Positions 56,686 through 64,000 of a DNA stretch of 64,000 bases are shown here, one piece after another. The DNA is from Bog-473 sp963800725. Its GTDB lineage: Bacteria > Actinomycetota > Acidimicrobiia > Acidimicrobiales > RAAP-2. The stretch is taken from contig CAWDCE010000025.1 of the NCBI GenBank assembly GCA_963800725.1, positions 62,001 to 126,000 on the forward strand, given 5' to 3'. Each line of letters begins with the position of its first letter. Position 1 is the first letter of the stretch. The notes under the pieces are model-generated. The model saw nothing but the letters and a program-made list of their open reading frames with translations. It made no database searches and was not told the origin of the DNA. The position numbers and the translations under genes were made by a program.

Positions 56686-58042
56686 ATGGCCATTGACGTG
56701 ACACCCGCATCCGGTGCAGACGACACCGCTCACGCACCAGGGCCCGCCGGCTTCCAAAACACCTTGACCGGGCAGGGCCGTGGTGTGGCAGCCGCGATGG
56801 CCCCCGTGCTGGCAGCCTTCTTCGGCGACCAACCTCCGGTGCGCTTCGAGTTCTGGGACGACAGCACGATCGGTCCGGCCGACGGGCCCGGCACGGTCTT
56901 GGTCCGTTCACCCAACGCAATCAACCGCATGGTGTGGGCGCCCGGTGAACTCGGATTGGCCCGCGCCTACGTGTCAGGCGAGCTCATGGTCGAGGGCGAC
57001 ATCTTCGCCGTGCTGCACGCGCTCCGCCGGGCCGCGCCTGGGGACATCAAAGTGGGGATAAGTGTCGCAGGGCCAGCGATTCGAGCGGCGCGTGCGGTCG
57101 GTGCCCTCTCCCTCCCACCGCCTCGACCCCCCGAAGAGGCCCAGCCACGGGGCCGACGCCATTCAAAGGGGCGCGACGCCGCGGTCATCAGTCACCACTA
57201 CGACATTTCCAATGCGTTCTATCGACTGATCCTCGGTCCGAGCATGACCTACTCGTGCGCCCGCTTCACCTCTGATGCCATCGACCTCGAAACCGCCCAA
57301 GAGTCCAAGCACGATCTGGTGGCCCGCAAGCTCGGACTTCACGACCGCAGGGGCCAGCGCCTCTTGGACGTCGGGTGTGGCTGGGGATCGATGGCCATGC
57401 ATGCAGCTCGCCACTACGACGCCGAGGTGGTGGGCATCACCTTGAGTTCCGCCCAGGCGGAGTTGGCTCGAAAAAGAGTCACGCGAGGCTGGTCTCGAGG
57501 ATCGGGTGGAAATCCGGATCCAAGATTACCGTGACCTCCGCGGCGAACAGTTCGATGTCATCTCATCGATCGGGATGTTCGAGCATGTCGGCGCCGAACG
57601 GATGGCCGAGTACTTCTCCACGCTCCACGCGCTCTTGAAGGACACGGGGCGGTTGCTCAATCACGCCATTTCGAGCGTCGGTGGATCGCGTATTCCACGC
57701 AATTCCTTCATCGGTCGCTACGTGTTTCCCGACGGCGAGTTGATCGACGTGGGCAAGGTCACCGAGGGGATGGAGCGGGCTGGATTCGAGGTCCGTGACG
57801 TCGAGTCGCTACGCGAGCACTACTCCAAGACGTTGCATGCATGGGTGGAGAATCTTCAGGCCAACTGGGACGCCGCGGTGCGCGAAGTCGGGATACGGCG
57901 GGCCCGGGTGTGGCTGCTCTATATGGCGGGCTCGGCCAACGGCTTCGACGATGGCGGGGTCTCGATCCACCAGGTCCTCGGGGTCAAGCCCGACGCCGAT
58001 GGCGCGAGCCACATGCCGCCAACCCGCAGTTCGTGGCCCTGA
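56686..58042 (+). CDS. Cyclopropane-fatty-acyl-phospholipid synthase family methyltransferase (one frameshift)
   Basis: A SAM-dependent methyltransferase of the CFA/mycolic acid cyclopropane synthase family, about 450 residues. The N-terminal SCP2-like lipid-binding part has FEFWDDSTIG and GLARAYVSGELMVEGD. The catalytic part has VISHHYDISNAFYRLILGPS and MTYSCARF near 185, SAM motif I RLLDVGCGWGSMAMHAARHY near 225 and VVGITLSSAQAELARKR. One break near 57478 joins to GLEDRVEIRIQDYRDL and SSIGMFEHVGAERMAEYFS. AGAGGA lies 7 nt before the ATG. It modifies unsaturated acyl chains of membrane lipids. A GC hairpin follows the stop. Confidence 0.9.
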
Positions 58043-58044
58043 TA

Positions 58045-58060
58045 CCGGTCCTCGGACCGG
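58045..58060 (+). terminator. Hairpin after the CFA synthase gene
   Basis: CCGGTCC / GGACCGG arms with a minimal loop, directly after the stop. No U tract. Confidence 0.35.
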
Positions 58061-58091
58061 GCGCCCGCCGATCCAGCGTTACCTAACTCTG

Positions 58092-58107
58092 ACGTTAACG
58101 TTATACT
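58092..58107 (+). promoter_or_regulatory. MerR-type operator abutting the MFS promoter -10
   Basis: The dyad ACGTTAACGT (58092-58101) directly precedes the near-consensus -10 TATACT (58102-58107). A dyad in the spacer next to the -10 is the normal binding position of MerR-family regulators, and a MerR gene ends this operon. Start of transcription would fall on the ATG at 58114. Confidence 0.6.
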
Positions 58108-58113
58108 TTCAGC

Positions 58114-58167
58114 ATGGATCGGCATCGGGTGCCTTTGGGTGAGCACTGGGCGGGGTGCAGCGAATGA
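58114..58167 (+). CDS. Leaderless 17-codon leader peptide coupled to the MFS gene
   Basis: ATG at 58114 lies 6 nt after the -10, and the frame encodes MDRHRVPLGEHWAGCSE. Its TGA at 58165 overlaps the ATG of the transporter at 58164 by ATGA. Such an arrangement couples translation of the transporter to the leader. The peptide has no known homologue that I can name. It is small enough that chance cannot be excluded. Confidence 0.4.
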   Translation: MDRHRVPLGEHWAGCSE

Positions 58168-59967
58168 CCACTCTGGCCACCCGTACGGGTGCCGCGGCGA
58201 TCGGCCCGATCCACGCAGACGAACGATCCGCTTACCGATGGGTCGCCCTCTTTACCGTCACCCTTGGCACGTTGATGGTGTTCATCAACCAGTCGATCGT
58301 GCTCATTTCGTTACCCGACATCTTCCGGGGCATCGGGCTCAACCCGTTGACCCCGGGCAACACCGGGGTACCTGCTGTGGATGTTGCTGGGCTTCATGGT
58401 GGTGCTCGCCGTCCTCTTGGTCACCCTCGGCCGGGTCGGCGACATATTCGGCCGCGTCCGGGTGTTCAATCTCGGTTTCGCCGTCTTTACCCTCTTTTCG
58501 ATCCTGCTGTCGGTGACCTGGCTCGATGGCTCGGCGGGGGCGTGGTGGCTGATTTTGATGCGGGTCGGTCAAGGGGTCGGCGGCGCCATGCTGTTCGCCA
58601 ACTCATCGGCCATCGTGACCGACGCCTTCGCCAGTGACCAACGCGGGCTTGCGCTCGGGATCAACAACGTGGCCGCCATCGCCGGTGGCTTCATTGGTTT
58701 GGTGCTCGGCGGGCTCTTGGCTCCGATCCAGTGGCACCTGGTCTTTTTGGTGTCGGTCCCGTTCGGGATCTTCGGCACCGTGTGGGCTTACGCCAAACTC
58801 GAGGATCGCGGCGTGCGGTCGCCCGCCAAGATCGACTGGCTGGGGAACGCCACCTTTGCCATTGGTCTGATCGCCATCCTCGTCGGCATCACCTACGGGC
58901 TGCTCCCCTATGGCGGGCACACCATGGGTTGGTCCAGTCCTGTGGTACTCGCCGAACTCCTCGGGGGCCTCGCCATCCTGATCGCCTTCGGGATCATCGA
59001 GACCAAGGTGGCCCACCCGATGTTCCGCCCGTCGTTGTTCCGCATCCGGGCCTTCAGCGCGGGCAATGTCGCCAGCTTCTTGGCGTCGCTCAGCCGGGGC
59101 GGCCTGATGTTCATGTTGATCATCTGGCTCCAGGGGATCTGGCTCCCCCTCCACGGGTACAGCTTCGCCCAGACGCCCCTGTGGGCTGGCATCTACATGA
59201 TCCCACTGACCGTCTGGCTTCTTGATCGCCGGACCGGTGAGTGGTCTCCTGGCCGATCGATTCGGTGCCCGGCCGTTCGCCACCGGTGGTCTCGCCATCG
59301 TGTCCTTGTCGTTCGTCGCCCTCCTCTTGTTGCCCGTCGACTTCAACTATTGGGCCTTCGCCGCGCTGATCTTCCTCAACTCGATCGGCATGGGCATGTT
59401 CATCGCCCCGAACCAGGCCGGCATCATGAACAGCTTGCCGGCCAACCAGCGCGGGGCGGGGGCGGGGATGGCGGGCACGTTCAACGCGTCGGCCCAGGTG
59501 CTCTCCATCGGCATCTTCTTCACCTTGATGATCCTCGGTCTGGCGGCCACCCTGCCGTCTGCCCTCTACCACGGCCTGATCGCCCAGGGCGTCAATTCCG
59601 CCACCGCGCTGCGGGTCTCGCACCTGCCGCCGGTCGGCAGTTTGTTCGCGTCGTTCCTCGGTTACAACCCGATGCAGACGCTTCTCGGCCACGCCACACT
59701 CGCCCAGCTGCCGCCGGCCACGGCCCACTACCTCACCAGCCGCTCCTTCTTTCCCCACCTCATCTCATCGCCCTTTGGGAGCGGGCTGACCGAGGCCTTC
59801 GCGTTCGCTGCAGGTGCCTGCCGCGCTCGGTGCGGTGGCTTCGTTGTTGCGAGGGGGCAAGTACCACTACGTCGACCCCGAGAGCGCTGCACTCGATCCG
59901 GACAGCCTCGTCAACGATCTCGGCCCAAGAAGCGGTGTCGGAAACCGAACCGCTGCTGGGCGAATGA
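58164..59967 (+). CDS. MFS drug/proton antiporter, EmrB/QacA (DHA2, 14-TM) type (three frameshifts)
   Basis: A multidrug-type exporter of about 600 residues. Helix 1 is RWVALFTVTLGTLMVFINQS with the conserved D/N-rich LISLPDIF. Loop 2-3 carries GRVGDIFGRVRVF (motif A). QGVGGAMLFANSSAIVTDAF and GINNVAAIAGGFIGLVLGG (motif C) follow. The frame breaks near 58366 (GGGG versus GGG), near 59214 (one extra T) and near 59810. The last segment reads AALGAVASLLRGGKYHYVDP; the exact C-terminus is uncertain and may end at 59967 or 59972. It is regulated by the MerR protein encoded 2 nt downstream. Confidence 0.87.
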
Positions 59968-59968
59968 C

Positions 59969-60457
59969 ATGACGACCCGGACGGCCAAGGAGGGCGCCCA
60001 GAGCGCCACGGCGCTCGATGGCGGGATTCGCATCAGCGATGCCGCAGCATCGGCCGGCGTGTCGGCCCGCACACTGCGCTACTACGAGGAACTCGGCCTG
60101 CTGGCCCCCTCGCTCTACACGAGTGGCGGCGAGCGGCGCTACACACGAGACGACCTGACACAGCTGGAGCGGATTCTTGAACTGCGAGAGGTGCTCGGGA
60201 TGAACCTCGAGGAAATCAAGGAATTCCTCTCGTTCGAGACGCGTCTCGACCAGCTCCGGACCGCCTATCGCGCGTCACAAGGTGCGACCACCAAGGCGGC
60301 ACGAGCAGAGCAGCGGGCGACTTTCCGCGAAGCGCTCGAGCTCAACGAATCACTGGCCGCGCAGTTGAACGCCAAGTTGGCCCGCATGGACGCCTTTCGG
60401 GCCAAACTTTCCGGAGATGCGCGCAAGTGCCGAGAACTGCTCAAGGCCTTGGACTGA
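59969..60457 (+). CDS. MerR-family transcriptional regulator
   Basis: A 162-residue MerR protein. The winged helix begins IRISDAAASAGVSARTLRYY (about residues 22-41), then EELGLLAPSLYTSGGERRYT with the Arg-Tyr-Tyr and R-x-Y signatures. A long dimerisation helix (about 95-155) follows. No cysteine pair or other obvious metal site is present, so the signal is probably an organic compound exported by the upstream transporter. Only 1-2 nt separate the genes. The dyad at 58092 is a plausible site for autoregulation of the operon. Confidence 0.9.
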   Translation: MTTRTAKEGAQSATALDGGIRISDAAASAGVSARTLRYYEELGLLAPSLYTSGGERRYTRDDLTQLERILELREVLGMNLEEIKEFLSFETRLDQLRTAYRASQGATTKAARAEQRATFREALELNESLAAQLNAKLARMDAFRAKLSGDARKCRELLKALD

Positions 60458-60466
60458 ACTCCACGC

Positions 60467-60637
60467 TCAGGCGTTGGCATCCCTCTCGGGCGCATCGTCG
60501 TGCTCGCTGTCGCCGCCGGACCACGACGACGGCGGGTCGCTGGCGGGGAAAGACTCGTCCCCTGCTTCGTCAATCGCTTCGTCATCGGCGTTGAGCGAGA
60601 CGACCGGCTCCGCCTGACCGCTGCGATGTTGCGTCAC
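60467..60637 (-). CDS. Small acidic protein with SFPASDPPS motif
   Basis: A 56-residue protein, rich in Asp, Glu and Ser, with the segment DEAGDESFPASDPPSSWSGG. That SFPASDPP motif recurs in many small uncharacterised bacterial proteins, but the function is unknown. GTG at 60637 is preferred because GGGGAG lies 4-5 nt upstream. It is convergent with the MerR gene, 10 nt away. No signal peptide or membrane segment. Confidence 0.65.
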   Translation of the reverse strand: MTQHRSGQAEPVVSLNADDEAIDEAGDESFPASDPPSSWSGGDSEHDDAPERDANA

Positions 60638-60716
60638 GGCACTCCCCTCAATTTCGACAGCACCAGCTACCTTAGACACCTGTGGTCAGGCGGTCGCACC
60701 AATGCCTGCCTGTTGC

Positions 60717-62106
60717 TCAGCGGGTGTAAGTCACCGCCCCCGCCACGATGGTGGCCGCCACCAGGTCGCTTGAAGGCGCCCGCAGCACGTCGGCGATCGG
60801 TCGCTCGAGCAGGCACAGATCGGCCGGTGCGCCGACACCGACCCGCCGGGGCGGACCGCCCGGAGCGTCGAGTGGTCCCAAGAAAAGATCGAGCGCCCGC
60901 CAAGGTGCGAGCGGTGCATCGTCGCCGACCGCGGCACCACTTTGGGACCGGCGTTCTGTCGCCGAGCGCACGGCCAGCCATGGATCGTCGGGCCCGAACG
61001 GGGCATCGGTGCTGGCGGCCACCGACACTCGGGCATCGATGAGCGAGGCGCAGCGATAGAGATCGGGCCGGTCCGCCACCGTGACCTCGCGCAGGTAGGC
61101 ATCGCCACGGGCCAAGAGGAAGGCGGGCTGGGTGACGACGGTCAGACCGAATTGGACCAGGCGTGCGATCAGTTCGGAAGGGGTCAGCGATGCGTGCTCG
61201 ATCCGGTCACCGCTGCGCACCCGCGCATCCTCGAAGGCCGCCAGCGCGAGGACCAGGGCGCTGCGGGTCACGCAATGGATGGCCACCGGTCGCCCGGCGC
61301 CATGCGCCGCCTCAATCGCCTCGACCACGTCGGCGAGCTCGGGGAGTTCGTGGTCGGCGATGACAATCTTGACGGGGCCGAGCACCAGCGGCGGTGGGGC
61401 GCGGTGGGCGCTGAGTGCGGGGCCCCCGGTCACCACGACCTGCAAGGGCAGCGCCCCACTGCGCACCGCGGCGGCCAGCGTCTCGAAATAGTCGGGTGAC
61501 TCGGTCGGTGTGGCGTCGGTGACCCCGGTGACCCCGAATGACGAAAGGCGTCGCCCGACCGCCGAGAGGTCCGGTGCGGCTGGTGCGCGCGATCCTTGTG
61601 TCCAGCCAGTGGTCGAGTCGGAAGAGCCGACCGGTCGGCTCCCCGGAACCGTCGCGCTCGATGCCGTCCTCGTGGGCGGTGCGGGCATCGACGATCTCGA
61701 GTCCGACCGAGCTCAACACCCACATCGAACCCGAGCGGTGCTGGACCCTGACCGCACGCCCCGGGGCCAACGCATCGAGCCGCCAACGATCCAGCGGCCC
61801 ATCGAGTGCGTCGTCGTAACCGACCATTCGGATCCAACCCCCGTCATTGCCCCGGGTGCTCGCAGCCAGCAAAGCCGCATCGATGCCCGAGTCCGCGTCG
61901 ACGGACTCGGCGGCCGCGGCCATGGCCAAAAGATGGACATGATGATCATGAAGGCCCGCAATCAGGGCACCCCCGCCACAGTCGATCTCGTCAGTGCCAC
62001 GGGGATGGGCGCCCGCCGCGGTGATGGCTTCGACGCGCCCGCCGTTGACCACGACGTCCACCACGCGGCCATCGACCTCGGCCCGGCGCAGGACCAGCGT
62101 GCTCAC
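60717..62106 (-). CDS. Amidohydrolase, YtcJ/amidohydrolase-3 family (one frameshift)
   Basis: A metal-dependent hydrolase of about 460 residues. The N-terminal strand domain STLVLRRAEVDGRVVDVVV leads to the metal motif GLHDHHVHLLAMAAAAES near 60. RIEHASLTPSELIARL and STDAPFGPDDPWLAVRSATE (near 370, catalytic Asp region) are typical of YtcJ-like proteins. PADLCLLERPIADVL closes the beta-sandwich. The frame changes near 61580. The GTG at 62106 overlaps the stop of the CaiB-like gene upstream (GTGA), so they form a leftward operon. Substrate unknown; family members hydrolyse C-N bonds in amides or hydantoin-like rings. Confidence 0.82.
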
Positions 62107-63316
62107 GAGACCAGATCGCCCAGGACCGCGGCGTTGTTCGCACCCAGGCACGGCGCGGTCGAGGTGGCCCGACGGGCTTGGGGCGGAGCCACATCGAGGC
62201 CACTGAGGTCCACGGATTCGCCGAGCACACTGGCCGCCATTGGCGCCATGGCAATGTCGAGCAGCCAGCGCTCCCCCGAGGTCAGCGCCGAGATGATGGA
62301 TGCGGCACCGACCACTCCGGACAACGGGTCGCTGACGGCATCGGCGACGAAGCACGGGCCGTCGAGGTCTGTGGCCACCAGGCCCCCGGCTACGGCCGCG
62401 ACGTCACCGAAACCGACCCGCTCCCCGCCGCGCCGAAGCGACCGTGGCTGGTGAACGACGCCCAGACCGCCGGCCCGGGCGCATCGTGCAACACCTCGGC
62501 GGCCACGATGCCCAGTTGTGCGAGTGCCCACGGTACGCGCTCTCGATGACGACATTGGCCGACGCGATGAGACGACGGAGCTGTCGCACGCCGTCGGCGT
62601 GGTCGAGATCGAGTGCCACCGACTCCTTGGTCGCGTTCAACAGATCGAAGAAGGGTCCCGGGCCACGTCGAGCACCATCGGGCCGACGCAACGATTCGAC
62701 CTTAATGACCCTGGCTCCCGCCCACGACAGCAGTTGGCCAGCCAGCGGTCCGGCCCACAGCGAGGTGAGATCGAGCACCGTGGCCTCTTCGACACCCAAA
62801 GCACCGGCGCCGTTGCGCCCGAAGTCCCGGGCGCCAATTGGGAGACCGAACTCGGTCGTGGTTACTTCGGAGACCGACCCCAGCGCGGGCAATGGGGAGC
62901 CCGAGCAACACGGCGCGCGCATCGAGCGCGCCCGCCGAACGCGCCGCCACCGCGGCGCTCACCACCGGCCATGGGTCGTGCGAGTCGACCTCGCACTCGA
63001 GCCAGGCGGCAAGTGCAGCGACATCGTCGGGGCGCGCCAAGCAGATCGCGATCCACGAATCGGCGCTGGGGATCAGCCGGGTACTCCCCCCGCAGCTGAT
63101 GGCCCCGCAGCGTGTAAGCCCGCCGATGGCGGCACGCTCCCCGAACAGCGCCAGCCCGTCAATCAGCTCACGGCCTCTCGAGTACACGTTGAGCGTCGAA
63201 GTGGCCCGCGCCACCAGATCCACCAGTGCCGCCGGTGCGCCAAGTGCCGGCCCGTGCGGGCGGCCCGTCAGGGCCACGGCCCCGCTTCGCGCCCACAGTG
63301 CGGCAGCCCGATCCAT
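62103..63316 (-). CDS. CaiB/BaiF-like CoA-transferase family protein (about three frameshifts)
   Basis: A CoA-transferase-family protein of about 400 residues read in several pieces. The first 180 residues (ALVDLVARATSTLNVYSRG, SWIAICLARPDDVAALAAW) are a degenerate N-terminal half. A typical CaiB opening then follows, ATVLDLTSLWAGPLAGQLLS and ARVIKVESLRRPDGARRGPG, with FDLLNATKESVALDLDHADG and VVIESA. The C-terminal part has GPCFVADAVSDPLSGVVGAA. Breaks are near 62890, 62545 and 62430. Whether it is active cannot be told. It is upstream of and coupled to the amidohydrolase gene. Confidence 0.72.
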
Positions 63317-63361
63317 TCCTTGATCCTGCCATCGCCACCATGGACGGCGAACCCGCTCCAC

Positions 63362-63376
63362 TAACGTCGGCGCATC
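63362..63376 (+). promoter_or_regulatory. -10 element of the crotonase gene
   Basis: TAACGT at 63362-63367, 6 nt, then ATC at 63374 in the crotonase frame, where other leaderless genes of the window have ATG or GTG. Confidence 0.35.
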
Positions 63377-64000
63377 CGCGTTCTTCACACCACCGACGGC
63401 GAACTCGCCACGCTCGTGACCTCGCCGTTCGCCGCGGAATCACTCTCGGACCCGGCCGGCCTCGTCGTCCTCACCGACCCCGACGACACGATCCCGGGAA
63501 CCGCGGCGCTGGCCGCCCTGGCCTCGCTGCCCTGCGTCGTGATCGCCACCGCTGCCCCCAACGGCGGGGTCTCGCCCCTGGCCGACACGGCACCCGAGGC
63601 CGGCGTGGCCTCGCTCGAGGACCTGCTGGCCCGCATCGAGGAGCATCCCGTCGCCGCCACCTCGTTGGCCCTCTTGATGCGCCAGGGGATCTCGACCCTC
63701 GGCGCAGCCCTGGTGGCGGAATCCGCCACCTTCTCGCTACTCCAGTCCGGACCCGAATTCACCCGGTGGCGCGCCGGGCGCACGGCCGGGCGCATCGAGC
63801 CCGAGGGTCGCGCGGGCGTCCTGATTGAGCGACACGGGGACAATCTCGCCATTGTTCTGAACCGACCCGAGGTGAAGAACGCGCTGAACCGGGCCGTGCG
63901 TGACGGCCTCCTCGAGGGACTGACGCTGGCCGGAGCCGACCCCTCCATCGCCACCGTCGAACTTCGGGGCAACGGGTCGAACTTCTCCAGCGGGGGCGAC
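63374..64000 (+). CDS. Enoyl-CoA hydratase/isomerase (crotonase) family protein, 3' truncated
   Basis: The first 209 codons of a crotonase-family gene that continues past the right edge. The crotonase part begins near residue 155 (VLIERHGDNLAIVLNRPEVK, NALNRAV) and reaches the oxyanion-hole region RGNGSNFSSGGD at the end. About 150 residues precede it (VVLTDPDDTIPGTAALAAL, then ESATFSLLQSGPEFTRW), a longer N-terminus than the usual 260-aa enzymes. The leaderless spacing points to ATC at 63374 as the start; GTG at 63416 is the first standard in-frame start. It would hydrate enoyl-CoA in the same catabolic theme as the rest. Confidence 0.75.
   Translation, partial: MRVLHTTDGELATLVTSPFAAESLSDPAGLVVLTDPDDTIPGTAALAALASLPCVVIATAAPNGGVSPLADTAPEAGVASLEDLLARIEEHPVAATSLALLMRQGISTLGAALVAESATFSLLQSGPEFTRWRAGRTAGRIEPEGRAGVLIERHGDNLAIVLNRPEVKNALNRAVRDGLLEGLTLAGADPSIATVELRGNGSNFSSGGD

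Overview
The window is high-GC DNA, densely packed on both strands. It looks like a chromosomal segment of an actinobacterium. An uncultured relative of Acidimicrobiia is my guess, not something the sequence proves. The evidence is four LLM-class (F420-type) oxidoreductases, many acyl-CoA enzymes, frequent GTG starts, and a recurrent leaderless arrangement in which a TANNNT -10 element sits 6-8 nt before the start codon. I see no CRISPR array, transposase, phage gene or rRNA. One tRNA gene is present (tRNA-Lys, anticodon CTT, 31585-31659).

Layout. 1-2.7 kb: end of an aldehyde dehydrogenase, a branched-chain-amino-acid-type binding protein, and a Fur-family regulator. 2.7-9.7 kb: RraA-like protein, then ThuA, zinc alcohol dehydrogenase, VOC protein and LLM enzyme (the last three coupled by ATGA/GTGA overlaps), a PEP-mutase-family protein, a RidA-like protein, class II aldolase and an SDR. 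9.7-20.4 kb: aldehyde dehydrogenase, a MacB/FtsX-type ABC exporter, an acyl-CoA dehydrogenase/thiolase/HMGCS-DUF35 set, and hydantoinase B. 20.5-31.5 kb: methyltransferase, LLM enzyme, acyl-CoA synthetase, DUF35 plus thiolase, acetyl-CoA synthetase, cupin, acyl-CoA dehydrogenase, and a single-chain EtfB-EtfA fusion. 31.5-37.4 kb: tRNA-Lys, a beta-hydroxyacid dehydrogenase, a DUF3892 protein, a ferritin-like protein, a three-gene cytochrome b6-type membrane cassette, and a second binding protein. 37.6-44.3 kb: GH78 rhamnosidase and GH38 mannosidase facing each other, then a serine hydrolase. 44.4-56.3 kb: a catabolic cluster around a TetR gene. Six genes run leftward (TetR, acyl-CoA dehydrogenase, tandem CoA transferase, LLM, serine hydrolase, acyl-CoA synthetase) and three or four run rightward (LLM, acetoacetate-decarboxylase-like, MaoC-like, thioesterase). 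56.7-64 kb: CFA synthase, an MFS transporter with its MerR regulator, a small SFPASDPPS protein, an amidohydrolase, a CaiB-like protein and a truncated crotonase.

How it fits together. Most of the window concerns CoA-thioester catabolism: activation (three AMP-forming synthetases, two to three CoA transferases), oxidation (three acyl-CoA dehydrogenases plus ETF), hydration, hydroxyacyl dehydrogenation and thiolysis. A 16-bp palindrome, consensus CTGACRCNNGYGTCAG, lies in the promoter regions of the alcohol dehydrogenase, the SDR, the synthetase/DUF35-thiolase pair and one acyl-CoA dehydrogenase. This suggests one unlinked repressor co-ordinates a beta-oxidation-like regulon.

Quality warning. 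About sixteen genes are split by roughly two dozen single frameshifts, while conserved motifs continue in the neighbouring frame. Several breaks are explained by one extra base, some in short homopolymers. I read them as consensus indel errors rather than pseudogenes, and annotate each split gene as one locus with approximate break positions.
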